This document shows, in pieces, positions 20,458 to 32,103 of a stretch of 64,000 nucleotides of DNA (within the stretch, counting starts at the first letter, position 1; each line of letters opens with the position of its first letter). A program made the position numbers and the translations under genes. Source of the DNA: Platerodrilus igneus (taxonomy: Eukaryota; Arthropoda; Insecta; Coleoptera; Lycidae); the NCBI GenBank assembly GCA_036346225.1, contig JARFIW010001367.1, positions 558,001-622,000 on the forward strand, written 5' to 3'. The notes under the pieces were generated by a model. It was not told where the DNA came from. It saw nothing but the letters and a program-made list of their open reading frames with translations, and ran no database searches.

Positions 20458-22742
20458 AGATTGCTGTGATTCCTCTCATATCTCTAGGTACTGGCCCTTT
20501 AAAAAAAAACATTCGAGCCCCACAGTTTGGGCGTCAAGAATGCTGTGAAACCTTTTAAATCACCTGGTCCGTTGATTCCTTCTGTTAATCGCCTCGGCTG
20601 CTCTTCTAGATAACTTCCATTCTCAATCATAAAAATTAAACAACACATTCCTACCACAAACATCAACGTTAACTCTATTTACATCAATATTCAGAATACA
20701 TTAAATTTTCAAATTAAATTTGAACATAAAATTCAGTTTTAAAAAGAATTTCCGGATTAATTTTATTATCATTTTACTGTGCATCCAAAATTAAAATCCT
20801 TGTTGGATGCCTACTAATTAATATAACAAGATAAGCAGACCGGAGTCTGAGTATAAAGGGAGCATCTACCACCCCTTTACGTTAATTAACCAGGTTTGTC
20901 TAATTGAGCTCAAAGACCTACCCAAAGTTTCATCCTATTCCCGAACATCAAAACAAAATACCCTTTTACTTAAACAAGCAAATTTCATCTTAAAATTAAA
21001 TTTTTATGGTTAGAAAAATTCCACTAATGTCCATTTAAAGTAAATCAATTATAAAGTCATTCAATACACACAAAAATGTCAAACAAAATAGTACAATTTA
21101 CCTGAAGGTTATTGTCCTCGTAGCTTCAGTGTAATCGTCCCTTTTGTAAATCACACCATTCCAACCGGATTCTATTTACAGCTTCAAGTTGTCAACGCTT
21201 TAAAATGTTCTCCATCACCATTAATTTAAAGTTGTTTCTAGGCTTTTCCGGAACTCATCTGTGTATATCTGCCTCTGGTTCAGTGGATGCCGACACATTT
21301 ACGAACCATTTAGTCATTAACACCCCGCAAAATAGCAAAGAAATTCATACTTCCTTTTACCAATATTACCAATATACGCCAAAACTGCCTACTTTTGGGT
21401 ATACATTTGTCGTTGTAAATTTTACTAATTGGTACCGTGATAATAAACTTTTATTACCTTGTATCTAAGTGCACTGAAGTACATTCATGTTAGCACGTAA
21501 AATAACCAACTATTTTGAGTCACTAAAATATACTAGCACACTTTAAATTATTTAATCAAACTAAAATGCACTGTTTAATATCAAATCGCGGATGCACGAG
21601 CTTTTAACGCATCGAATCGTCGAAAGTCTAAGAGTCTCAGAGAGAGAAACACATATTCCCGCCTGTATATATAGCGAATAGCCGACACGTCGCTTTGTTC
21701 CCTAAAACGGGTAATTCCAACGAATTCCTCATTCTACGTTCCCAGTCTGTAGCCTGCACGTCGATTTTATGAATTTCGTACTCACCCCATTGAGATCTCA
21801 GAAAATTTCAACACGGCTCGCAAAGTTGTCCGAGAAAAACTAATTACTTTTATACAGAAATTGTTGTTCTACCTCTGATATATGCATCCTATTTCCAACC
21901 AATCGCAACCCCCTGACGTTGTTTAAATCCCGCCTTTTAAAATATGTGTCTTTGCTTGACGCATTTTCTCTTTCCTTCTCTAACCTGTTCGTATTGGTGC
22001 AACTTGACACTCTTCATTATCGATTATATTTTAGTCCACGTGGACTGTTCTCTGGGTTTAATAAACCCGTATCGCACATTCTCGTAAATACTAAGTCCCG
22101 GTTTCTCCAAGATTCTTTGAAACATTAATTATTTGCCAAATTTACGCAGAATGAGCTTTTTTAAAAATACGCAGGTGTTCTGTATTTCCTGCTAAAGCAT
22201 CTGATCGTTTCCAATATCCTTAGAATCAACATGTTTATCCAAACAAATTAACTTGAAATTGCCTTTTAAAACACGCAGGTGTTTTCAAACGTAACATTTT
22301 AAATAACCTTCCTACGATTTGACTATTATTGGGTTTTCACAAGCCTTTTATGCTTATTATATGTTATTAACGGTTTAATTAACTCCACTTAAATTGATTT
22401 CTATCCTTTTCATTTTTAGCGAATACAACTTAACTATTAATTATTATATGTACCCTTTGTTTTACTACCAGTTATTTAAAATAGGGTTAATTAATATAAA
22501 CTTTGCACGTAATTTCCATTTGTTTAGGAATAATTAAATTATCCACTGCGCTTTTCAATACTGCTTCTTTTGATGTAAAGCGTCTTATAGATAATTTAAA
22601 TTTCTTATTTTTACTGAAACGACCGAGTTTATTTATGCTTCAAGGTTTTAATAAAGCGTATTATTTAATGAAATTCCTTATACACGGTAATTAAAATTAT
22701 TTGATTTGATTATTTAATTTTCTACCCTGGTCTAAATATGAG

Positions 22743-22744
<2 letters not shown>
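20458..22744 (-). repeat. E3 5' LTR (about 2.29 kb)
   Basis: Matches 15014-17298 almost base for base. The start (22744, TACTCATATT on the - strand) abuts (AT)n. TATA box at 21666-21673; one PBS-like unit at 20512-20547. Confidence 0.93.

Positions 22745-22787
<43 letters not shown>
22745..22787. repeat. (AT)n microsatellite, E3 target
   Basis: About 43 bases of alternating AT next to the E3 5' LTR. The P2 counterpart has a short TATATATATATAT run at about 55662-55675, which fits a (TA)n empty site. Confidence 0.85.
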
Positions 22788-22789
<2 letters not shown>

Positions 22790-23625
22790 TATGTTGTAAC
22801 TGTGTTTACACGAATCATGCTGCATCATGAAATTCTTTAATTGTCAAGGTACTGCTACATAGCTTCCAATAAATTAAGTTGCACGACGTTAATTGTATTA
22901 TGATAAAACCGCAGAATGTTTTTTAATACTGGTTTTTTTAAATAAAATTTGTGTACCTATCACAACCAGAAAACGGCATTTCTATTTATGATTGGTACAG
23001 GATCGCTTTTCTTAACCTTTTTCAATCGCACATTTTTTCATTCGCACATAGCCATGAGTGTGTGTAAATTATTAAAGAACATTGACAGTTTAATCTGAGA
23101 TATTTCAAATTTGCTTTATTTTTTTCTGTAACCATATATGTAACCATAAAAATAGCACTGTAATGCTAGCATTTTTTCCGTACACACAGCATAAAGCAAA
23201 GGTCGTATAAGAATATTATTATTACTGTACTGCAAGCAAGCATATTTTCAGTAAACACAGCTGAATGAAATAATGCAAGGTCGTCGTGACGATGCAAGTG
23301 TTAATAAAACGCGAAATCAGATACTTTGCTTATTACAAATGGATTTGTTGGAAATTAATATTCAGTGTTAATCTTTGTGCTAAATATTCTTTAAGAATTA
23401 AACCATTCAAGCTTGAAAATCGTCTCGAATAAAACGTAAATAAAGGCGATTTTAACAATTGCATCCAAACCAATTCGCTATGCAATTATAGAAATAAATA
23501 TTGCATTATAACATTTTTGTATGCTAATTCTTTTACAGTTGTTTTGCTTACGTCAGATGATATTTTTGTATAAATAGTCAATAAAGCTCTACATATATTA
23601 AGTAGTGTAGTGACTGTATAGAATC
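22788..23625. other. Polymerase upstream region of P1
   Basis: AT-rich, no gene. It shares words with the P2 counterpart (54974-55560), including CAACTG(C/T)AAAAG and GCTTACGTCAGATGATATTT. Just before the polymerase ATG it reads ATAAATAGTC (about 23570), a possible TATA element. Confidence 0.4.
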
Positions 23626-26600
23626 ATGAATTCTGAAACGGTAGCCGAGATTAGTAGTGCTATTTTAAAGTTAACAGTGAAATGTATGAATCTAATCAAA
23701 TCAGTTGACGACATTATGAAACACATGATAATTATAAAAACAAATATAAGTTTATTAAAGCTTGCGATTAAAAATAAGGTATACGAAGACAATCGCCAGG
23801 AAAATTCTAGTAGGCTGGAGTTTAATTTGGCACATCTTAAAAGTTACCTTGTACGATTGAGGCACTTGAAACGCTCTTTGGAATACCAAAGTAAAGGTAT
23901 TGATGCAACGCTTTCTAGAGGTCATATTCGACATTTGATTTGGCATAATGTACAATCATGTTTTGAAAGTCGAATAATTACGGGACTTATTACCAATTTA
24001 AGTTATAAAGATCCTCTAGTGTTCTTAGACAAGGCGTTCGCTAGTTTTAAACGCAAGATTGTTGCTTGCTTAAAAAAGTCAATGTTGAAAGTTAATGTAA
24101 TATTGTCCGCTAACTTTGTTACGCCTACAACTGGTGAAATAGATTTGAAGACGTTTCCTACTGCAAATCGTCACATCGATTTAAACACCAATCTTAAGCA
24201 GTGGTATAAGGAGAACGTATTGGGCAAGATATCGAAGCGATTAGAGGAATTTAGTGAAAAGGATTCAGGTTGGGCAATTCAAGAAGTTTTACACTTGAAG
24301 GTAAATATAAACAATCATGATCCGCTTAAAGGATGGCGTTCAACGTTTGTTCCGGTTCCGGATTTTATAACAAAAAAACGAGCTGTGATAAATGTAATAA
24401 ATAACGACCAACATTGCTTTCTTTGGGTCTTGGTTTCCGCTTTATATCCTGCTAAACAAAATAGTCAGAGAATATCTAGCTATCCACATTTTGATACAGT
24501 ATTACGCTACAATTTAATTCAGTTTCCAATCGCATTAAAAGACATAAAAAAAAATTGAGAAGCTCAACAATCTCGCAATTAACCTATATTGTATAGAAAA
24601 TACTAAAATACTGCCATTTTGTTTAAGTGAAAATTTAGGAAAAATAGAACTTATTAATCTGTTAGTTTTAAATAATGATTTTTTACAATATTCTCGTCCG
24701 ACAAATGCTAATGAGAATCACTTTCATTTTACTTGGATTAAGGATATGTCAAAATTATTTGCAAAACAGTTGTCTTCACATCACCATAGAAAATTTTTTT
24801 GTTATAGATGTTTAAATAATTTTAGTACAGCAGCATTACTTAAGCATCATTCGAATCATTGCGAAAAACAGAATACTTGCTCAATAAGATTACCCAAAGA
24901 ATCTGAAAAGTATCTAAAATTTAAACATTTCCACTGCCAAGAAAAGGTATCATTTGTAGTTTATGCAGATCTCGAAAGTATATTAGAACCATGCAATGAG
25001 CCGGAGGTAATATTAAACACAGTCCGTTACCAAAGGCATATACCCTTTAGTGTAGCGTACTATTTGAAATGCTCGTATGATAATAAATATTCCAAATTTC
25101 AATTGTATCGTGGAAAGGATTGTATAGAATGGTTTGTTACTCAATTGAAACTGATTTCAGAAACGACAAATAACATTTTCTGTAACCTAAAACCTATGAA
25201 TCCTTTAACAGAAGAACAAAAGTCAGCATTTAAATTTGCCCTTCACGTCACATTTGCAATAAACCTTTTAGTATAGATGATAATAGAATTCGCGATCACT
25301 GTCACTTTACAGGTGAATTTCGAGGAGCGGCTCATCAAGATTGCAACATCAATTATCATAATTCTTATATGATATCAGTAGTTTTTCATAACTTATCAGG
25401 CTACGATTCGCATTTCATTATTAAAAAAACCGCGTTAAGGTTTTCAGGTTCGTTAAGCATGCTACCAATAAATAAGGAAAAATACATATCTTTTACAAAA
25501 TATGTAAAAGGTACAAAAGTTAGTTTTAGATTTATTGATTCATTCAGGTTTATGGCATCTAGTATCGAAAAATTAGCTTCCTACTTAGATGATAATAAAA
25601 AATCCATCACCAGGAAAAATTGTAACACTGATAATGAGTTTCGGTTACTTACGCGTAAATGCATATTTCCTTATGATTACATTAACTCTTGGGATAGGCT
25701 CAATGAAACAAATTTGCCCTGTAAAAAAGCATTCTTTAATCGTTTGCGCAATGAAGAAGTCTCAGATGAAGACTACAATCATGCTAAACACGTTTGGCAA
25801 ACATTTAATATAAAAACACTAAGGGACTATTCAGATCTATATTTAAAAACAGATGTACTGCTCTTGACTGACATATTTGAAAACTTTAGAAAAACTTGCA
25901 TGTTCACGTATAAGTTAGATCCACTTCACTACTTTACGGCTCCTGGTTTAGCTCTAGATGCAATGTTAAAAACGACAAACGTTAAACTCGAGTTGCTTAC
26001 TGATATTGAAAAAATAATGTTTTTAGAACGGGGAATTCGTGGCTGTGTTTCTCAATGTTCGAATAGATATGCCAAAGCAAATAACAAATATATGAATGCA
26101 GATTATGATCCGAATTTCGATTCTAAATATTTAATGTATTTTGATGTTAATAATTTATATGGGGCTGGAATGTGTGAATATCTTCCATATGGAGAATTTG
26201 AATTTTTAGATGGCACCAATCCAGATATAGTACGTTTAGACATACTTAATATTCCCGATGATTCTAATGTAGGATATATTTTTGAATGCGATTTACACTA
26301 CCCAGTATCTTTACATGAAATTCACAGTGACTTACCGTTGGCGCCTGAACATATGATACCATCAGTACCTTCTAATAAATCAAACCTAAAGAAATTACTT
26401 ACAACTTTATATCCAAAACTCAACTATATTATTCACTACAAGAATTTAAAAATGTATTTAAGCTACGGTTTAGAACTGAAAAAGATTTATAAGGTTCTTC
26501 CGTTTAAACAAGCTCCTTGGTTAAAAGAATACATTGATTTGAATACGAAATTAAGACAACAGTCAAAAAACAGTTTCGATATATGCTTTTATAAAAATAT

Positions 26601-27383
26601 CATAAACTCGGTTTATGGAAAAATGATGGAAAACGTACGGAAATGGAAAGAGGTGAAATTAGTGACCGAATGGGAAGGACGGTTTGGAGCTCGTAGTTAC
26701 ATAGCGAAACCTAATTTTCACAGTTGCACTGTGTTAGACAAAGATCTTGTCTTAATAAAAATGAATAAATTAGAGGTTTATGTAAACAAACCCATTTATG
26801 CAGGTTTCTCTATTGTAGATATTTCAAAAACCTATTTATATGAATTTCACTATAGTTATATAAAATCGCAATTTGCTAACAAAGCAAAGCTGCTGTACAC
26901 AGATACGGATAGTTTGATATACGAGTTTAGCGTTGAAGATATTTACTCTTATATCAAACAGGATATTCATAGATTTGATACTTCCGATTACGATCCTCAT
27001 AACAAATATCATATTCCATTATCAAATAAAAAGGTTCCTGGTATTATGAAAGATGAAAACAATGGTGATATCATGCTAGAGTTTGTAAGGCTTAGATCTA
27101 AAATGTACATTTACAGAGTTCAGGATAGGGTATAAAAAAGTCAAAGGGATCTTCCTTAGCAAGTATTAAGCAAATTTCTTTTGATGATTATAAGAATGCT
27201 TTGTTTTATAAACAGACTGTACAGAAACAACAATGTTTAATTAGATTAGTCAAACATGATGTGTTTACTATTGAACAAAACAAAATTGTTCTTAATCCAA
27301 GTGATGATAAAAGAATTCTTAGTACCTCAACCACTGATACTAAACCTTGGGGGTATAGCTATACACTCAGAAATGACTTGTAA
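23626..27383 (+). pseudogene. P1 protein-primed DNA polymerase B (frame breaks)
   Basis: Replicative polymerase of the element. Four frames cover it: 23626-24558 (N-terminal region), 24554-25276, 25369-27135 and 27201-27383. In order: an N-terminal region with IINNDQHCFLWVLVSALYPA-type sequence (starting as VINNDQ), a CxxC...HxxxxC finger, ExoI YADLESIL (about 24961), a CHxC/HCH finger, Exo[12 protein letters not shown] (about 25387), Exo[12 protein letters not shown], PolA DVNNLYG (about 26142), PolB NSVYGKMM (about 26607) and Pol[12 protein letters not shown] (about 26896). All catalytic motifs survive. Breaks: an A-run at 24546-24554, a lost T near 25247, and one near 27125. Confidence 0.9.
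24546..24558 (+). promoter_or_regulatory. A-run frame junction in P1 polymerase
   Basis: GACAT is followed by nine A and TTGA. The N-terminal frame stops at TGA here and the downstream polymerase frame is entered by +1 (or -2). P2 has six A at the same place and needs the same shift. It may be a programmed frameshift, two separate genes, or a shared lesion. Confidence 0.35.
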
Positions 27384-27895
27384 AGCTTCAATCACTGGCT
27401 CAAATAAAAAATGCAATTTATTTTATCCCGATTAACATATAATATTTTTTTAGTTATAAAAACTTCAGTGTTATGTTTATACCTGCACAAGTACACCGTT
27501 TTTCTTCTTGGATGTGTCTAAAAATAGGATACCTTTCAATATGTCCGAGTTGAACTATATTAGTATAAATGTATTGTAGAGAAAAAATAGTAGTAGTAAC
27601 CGTTCTGTTAAAAAAATCCAGTTTGTTAATAACATACCAGTTAGTTTATTTGAGAAATGTATAACAAAACTTTTATTTAAATTTGACAATGTTTATAACT
27701 GTTTACTAAATCACTTAATAATTCCAACATGTAAAAAATATTTAAGCAAAAATTATTATTATAACCCATTAACAATCAAACATTTGATATTGTAAAAAAA
27801 CATGTAAAATAATAATAAATAGACTGTGATTGCTAAATAATTTATTGTTTTTTTCTTTTTTTCATAATTTGTAAAGGTACAGTAATGATAAAGTA
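27384..27895. other. Convergent intergenic region, polymerase/capsid (P1)
   Basis: AT-rich, no gene. Polymerase (+) and capsid gene (-) converge here. AATAAA-like words (for example CAAATAAAAAATG at 27401) could serve 3' end formation. Confidence 0.4.
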
Positions 27896-29110
27896 ATTGT
27901 AATATTCTTATGCTGTTTGAGAGTGGATTGTATTTGACTATCTTATCATGAAGTATAAAGCAATGACAAGATGTATTTGGCAAAGCGTTTTTGCTAGTTT
28001 CAAATTCTAATCTAATATCGACGGTACCAGATTTTAACGCTTAGTTTTGTCTAGAACAATCTATGACTACTAATGGTGCAGTACTTCGTAAATCTTCAGG
28101 ATTAAAAAGTGGTTCATTTTCCTTTTCGTAGTATGATTGCTGAAACTGAGCATACATCTCATATAACAACGCAATCTGTTTATTCTCGAACTTCAAATTT
28201 AAGTTATCGTACGGGAAAATTTCTGAATTTAAATATAGTTTTATGTTGGTTAAATAGCAATGATCAAAACGACTGTAGTTGCTCATGTATCTATTTTTTC
28301 GGTTGGTTTGGAAACCAACAATCACAAATCTTGTTTTTTCTAATTGTGTTGTTGTGTTAATGTTCCATGTATGACGTTGCGTTTCTTGTAGAAGTTGATA
28401 TTCATGCAACTCCCATCCTCTAAACAGAATATGCAAATCCTGATTTTGTGCAACGCATTCTATTAAATTAATTCGCTGAGTTCATCAACGGCTACATGCG
28501 GCATTTTCCATAAAACTTTGTTTAAAACAACTTTTATTTCTTTATCGGGTGTAGGATTAATTATAGCATTAGTATCAAAACTAGAACGTAGTAAAACTAA
28601 CTCATGGCGGAGGTTTAAAATAATTTTTTTAAAATCTTCGCATAATCCGAGAACCATTGAAAGGTTTATTGCAACATTAAAATTCCCATAGGCATCAACT
28701 ATTTGCGAATCATCCATAAGAAACCACCCAGTGTTTTGTAAATGTTTACTTTGATTGCTATTATATGAAACATATCCCTTCATTATAGACGTTAATCCAG
28801 GATTCCAAACACGATCTACAATGACACTACCAATATCATATCTAATTTCATCAAAAAGCAGCAAAACCACATTATTTACAAACTTTGCTGTCTGAGACAG
28901 CGTTCCATCTGTTTTAATTAATTTGCCTTCTATGTACAACATACTCTTCGATGGTAAGGTGTATACATCTTGTTGTTGTATAGGGATTCGAATTTCATCA
29001 TTATTGTTTAAAAATGTGTTAGCATAAGGCTGATGAGTATGTTTTTCAATATTAACAATTGCATTGTCGAAGTAAACTTTTTCACGCACGTTCAGTATTT
29101 CACTATTCAT
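27896..29110 (-). pseudogene. P1 major capsid protein (double jelly-roll type), broken
   Basis: Polinton major capsid protein, the hexon-like building block of the virion. The start is the ATG at 29110 (MNSEILNVREKVYFDNAIVN). Frame one runs to 28463 and covers KPYANT-like, NNDEIRIPIQQQDVYTLPSK and HELVLLRSSFD segments. An indel near 28460 shifts to the frame ending at 28041 (FRGWELHEYQLL, FVIVGFQTNRKNRYMSNYSR). A nonsense change after VIDCSRQN (CAAAACTAA; P2 has GAA) stops it, and the last part continues to KYNPLSNSIRIL. The normal stop is also lost (CAA for TAA). Adjacent to the minor capsid gene upstream. Confidence 0.82.
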
Positions 29111-29118
29111 TCTACTTT

Positions 29119-30003
29119 TTAATTAAATAAATGCAGTCTTAACGATTGTAGAAACCGCCGGTTTTGTGTTGTTAGCGGTCTTGAAACAATCAATCGAGTG
29201 TCGATTGCTTTGAAATTTTCAGCATTTATAGCAATTCTTGACATGTTGCGTGCATTATACTTAATACCCATGGCTATTGCAGATTTTTTAAATGCAACCT
29301 TACAGTTAGCAGTTCTCCTCTGAAATTAACTAAATTTCCATCTTGATCTAACACTTTAACTATTATTTCATTTATTATACGTGACCTGATTGGTAGATAT
29401 ATAATCGTAGGTGGGCACTCGACAATTTTAAAACCTGCAGGTACTTGAGGAAAAATTCATGTATTACATGGGCTGGTTTACTATTTAAATAGGATCCACT
29501 TGCAATATTACAATCGATTAAAACTGCATTCACTTTACAAATGTTGATCGCGTAGTCTGCTTGATGCGTGGCATATGCTAGCAATTTTGTGGATTGAAAC
29601 CAGTAGAGAACCAATTGAATCCTTTTGGTAAAATCCACATCTTCAGACTACATTTAATACTACATTTAAGTGTATTATTGTCAGCTGTAATTTCTATATA
29701 CACTGGCGTCTTTCTAGCGCTTCGTGATTGATCCATACGACCACGCCATCTTTTATCACCTAAAGCTTTTTGAAGATATTTATTAATTTCTCTAATCTCA
29801 TATTCAGGTATTTCTATGAATTCTCCGTTAGATCCATAATAAAATTTATTATTTATTCCTTTTTCTATGTTTGGAATTGTGTTATAAGACTCAAAATTTG
29901 TTAATCCTAATACGTACACCGAATCATTATCCAAGTTTATAGACAGATTAAAGTTGCTTGTTAAAACTGAAGTGTTTCTCGTTAGAGTAAAAGTGTACGA
30001 CAT
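29119..30003 (-). pseudogene. P1 minor capsid protein (penton-like), broken
   Basis: Starts MSYTFTLTRNTSVLTSNFNL. It continues with YVLGLTNFESYNTIPNIEKG, a YEIREINKYLQK segment and EITADNNTLKCSIKC, then breaks near 29630. The second frame carries HQADYAINICKVNAVLIDCN, and the third carries the RLHLKK-type end and stops at 29119, nine bases before the capsid ATG. The pattern matches the single jelly-roll minor capsid protein of Polintons, which occupies five-fold vertices. The break in TTACCAAAAGGATTCAATTG is shared with P2. Confidence 0.75.
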
Positions 30004-30022
30004 GACAACTTCATACGCAGTT

Positions 30023-30391
30023 CTATGTACTGCTTACAAATTGTAAGCATAAATGTCCGCAAAACACAGTACCGTACGATTGATTGTTCTTGGTTAAAGT
30101 TAAAAGAATTTTACATTTACCCCCGCTATTCAAATAACTTATCAACTCTGTTGGCGGTCGCAGGTTTTCGTAGCTGTCATAGTAAATAGCTCTACTACCA
30201 TACTTTTTATAAGAGGTCCAATGCGTGCCTAAACCTTCTATTCCATTTAAATTAATTATACCACATTCTTTTAAATTAACTTTCTTGGGAAGATTGTTTC
30301 TCATGAACACTCCACGGAAATATGGTACTTCTAATTGCTTAACAAACTCTATTAATTCTACATTGCGTAGTGCTCGATTAGGTAAAATCAA
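30023..30391 (-). CDS. P1 adenain-like cysteine protease
   Basis: Maturation protease of the virion, 122 residues, open throughout. Catalytic residues are visible: His in GLGTHWTSY (about residue 57), the acid in IYYDSYENL (about 70) and Cys in VFCGHLCLQF (about 113). This is the His-Asp/Glu-Cys order of adenovirus-type (C5/C48) proteases. The start MILPNRALRNVELIEFVKQL lies at the end of the hydrophobic-protein gene upstream (overlap of 4 bases), which suggests a shared transcript. The P2 copy (48304) is frameshifted after the His. Confidence 0.82.
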   Translation of the reverse strand: MILPNRALRNVELIEFVKQLEVPYFRGVFMRNNLPKKVNLKECGIINLNGIEGLGTHWTSYKKYGSRAIYYDSYENLRPPTELISYLNSGGKCKILLTLTKNNQSYGTVFCGHLCLQFVSST

Positions 30392-30729
30392 GTTGCGTTC
30401 CTTTGAAATTTTGCAGGGGCTAAAAAAAGATCAAAACTTTTTTTATAAGGTTTGATGTACATGCCGTTTCCGACTGCAATGTCTTCCATTGCCTTGTTAT
30501 GACGTTGTTTTTCTGCTAGTTGTTCCTTAGCTATTTTAGTATCTGAAACTGCTTTTGCAACAGCAGCTGCACCTCCAGTAAGAGTACCAAGGGCGCTTAG
30601 GCCTGCAAAAATTGGTATTAGTGGTAGAAAACCTCCTGTTTTAGGAATTGATATAATACGAGCTGATTTAATATGCTTCTTTTGTTTTGCTGTATTGGCT
30701 GCCTTAATTGCTATGTTGATTGCATCCAT
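30388..30729 (-). CDS. P1 hydrophobic virion-type protein
   Basis: 113 residues. After a basic N-terminus (KQKKHIKSARI) comes IPKTGGFLPLIPIFAGLSAL and a glycine/alanine-rich helix (GTLTGGAAAVAKAV). A charged stretch (EKQRHNKAMEDIAVGNGMY) and a basic end follow. A gene of this type regularly sits between the PLA2-like and protease genes of animal Polintons; its role is not established, and a minor virion or membrane-active protein is inference. It overlaps the protease start by 4 bases. Confidence 0.65.
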   Translation of the reverse strand: MDAINIAIKAANTAKQKKHIKSARIISIPKTGGFLPLIPIFAGLSALGTLTGGAAAVAKAVSDTKIAKEQLAEKQRHNKAMEDIAVGNGMYIKPYKKSFDLFLAPAKFQRNAT

Positions 30730-30747
30730 AATATTAGATCCTTTAGC

Positions 30748-31224
30748 CTATTTTAAAGCTGTACGTGCTTGTTTGATAATACTTTTAATACCTAGCGTAC
30801 TTCTTATTTTACGTTTCTTTAGCAGTTTTCTTATTTTATTGATATTTTTTGTTCTCAGTGATGCACAGGCACCCATACCAAGTTTTACTTTAGCTTTCAT
30901 TGCGGTAGCTACTCCAAATGCTGCTACTTTTTCACCTAAAGACGAGTCACCAGAATTTAGTCTTTCTGTAGCTAACTGAGCTAACTTCGAATCTGCTTGA
31001 TGGCGTTTAGATAGATCCTTTTCTTTGGAGTATGCAATATCGTGCTCCTTACAAGCCTCGTCTAATTTGTTTATTCTATTGTCTCCCCGAGCTAACCGTT
31101 TGATTAGTTTTGTACCCGGACCGCAAAATTTGTAACCCGGAATATGCGCTTCAAATGGTAAATTGTTAATTACAGTATTTAATAGTCCGTTCTCAGTAGT
31201 TTTAGAATTATTATAGGTAATCAT
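30748..31224 (-). CDS. P1 phospholipase A2-like protein
   Basis: 158 residues. Residues 27-40 (EAHIPGYKFCGPGTKL) form the calcium-loop-like GPGT motif and residues 57-67 (DEACKEHDIAY) hold the catalytic His-Asp pair, as in parvovirus VP1-type PLA2 domains. The tail is lysine/arginine-rich (KINKIRKLLKKRKIRSTLG). In parvoviruses this activity breaches the endosome during entry; the same role here is inferred. Divergent from the ATPase gene, with about 125 bp between starts. The P2 copy (47475) is truncated by a shift after RTK. Confidence 0.8.
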   Translation of the reverse strand: MITYNNSKTTENGLLNTVINNLPFEAHIPGYKFCGPGTKLIKRLARGDNRINKLDEACKEHDIAYSKEKDLSKRHQADSKLAQLATERLNSGDSSLGEKVAAFGVATAMKAKVKLGMGACASLRTKNINKIRKLLKKRKIRSTLGIKSIIKQARTALK

Positions 31225-31349
31225 TAGCGGACAACTGTCCTCTCAAGCTGTGCAGTAAATAAATTATTGTGAATTAATGATGCTTTATATACTCGCCGTT
31301 TCTTATATATAATTCCACTTCTTTACAAGCGAATTTAGTACTTGCAAAC

Positions 31350-31997
31350 ATGCGTGTTGTGAAACAATCAACATCTTTAACCATAAACAATAATGACATT
31401 GACGTGCAATCCTTAGCTAAACAAAAACATAGCGTTCTTCTGCCTCCATCTATTCGATGTCTAGTTGTTGGTCCATCAAATTGCGGTAAAACCAACGTTA
31501 TGATTGGGCTGATAGAACATCCTAATGGTTTAAAGTTTGAAAACGTATATGTTTATTCTAAATCACTTTATCAACCAAAGTATCAATACCTTGAAAGTCT
31601 ACTGCGATCAATAAAAGGGATCAAATATTATACATTTTCCAGTTCTGATAATATTATATCACCATCTGATGCTCAAAATAATTCTATATTTGTTTTTGAT
31701 GATGTAGCTTGCGATAAACAAGGTATCATTAAGGAATACTTTAGTATGGGGCGTCATAAACAAGTAGACAGTTTTTACCTTTGTCAAAGTTATACTCGTA
31801 TACCTAAGCACTTACTACGTGATAATGCTAATCTTTTAGTTTTATTTAAACAAGATGATTTAAACTTAAAACACATATATGACGATCACGTCAATACTGA
31901 CATGAAGTATGATAAATTCCGTGAAATATGTGCTGCTTGTTGGCAAGACAAATACGGTTTCTTAATTGTAGACAAAGATAGTGGTCCAGGTCATTGA
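31350..31997 (+). CDS. P1 A32-like genome-packaging ATPase
   Basis: 215 residues of the FtsK/HerA-type packaging family. Walker A is VVGPSNCGKTNVMI (about residues 37-50) and Walker B is NSIFVFDDVA (about 112-121). A sensor-like segment DSFYLCQSYTRIPKHLLRDN follows. The start MRVVKQSTSLTINNND is shared with P2. The last dozen residues appear lost: P1 stops after DKDSGPGH, whereas P2 reads on through RYRIGFDHF. The catalytic core is complete. Confidence 0.85.
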   Translation: MRVVKQSTSLTINNNDIDVQSLAKQKHSVLLPPSIRCLVVGPSNCGKTNVMIGLIEHPNGLKFENVYVYSKSLYQPKYQYLESLLRSIKGIKYYTFSSSDNIISPSDAQNNSIFVFDDVACDKQGIIKEYFSMGRHKQVDSFYLCQSYTRIPKHLLRDNANLLVLFKQDDLNLKHIYDDHVNTDMKYDKFREICAACWQDKYGFLIVDKDSGPGH

Positions 31998-32103
31998 AGG
32001 TACCGAATAGGTTTTGATCACTCTTCATACATATTTAAACCTCGAGAGACGCAAGTATCGTTAGTATCGAAGAATTTTTTTATTACAATAAACTTTTTAC
32101 GCA

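Larger units (their letters stand above)
15014..22744 (-). mobile_element. E3: LTR retrotransposon nested in P1
   Basis: LTRs at 20458-22744 (5') and 15014-17298 (3') flank gag, protease and a truncated RT, all on the - strand. The outer ends lie in ATATAT on both sides, as expected for insertion into (TA)n. The PBS directly abuts the 5' LTR. The LTRs are nearly identical (differences noticed by eye are mostly homopolymer lengths plus a C/T at 16599 against 22041), so the insertion is young relative to the decay of P1. Same truncated interior as E1. Confidence 0.95.

Noticed and set aside
23598..23955. Minus-strand frames opposite the polymerase N-terminus
   Set aside because: Shadows of the polymerase reading frame; the same applies to opposite-strand frames over the capsid and ATPase genes.
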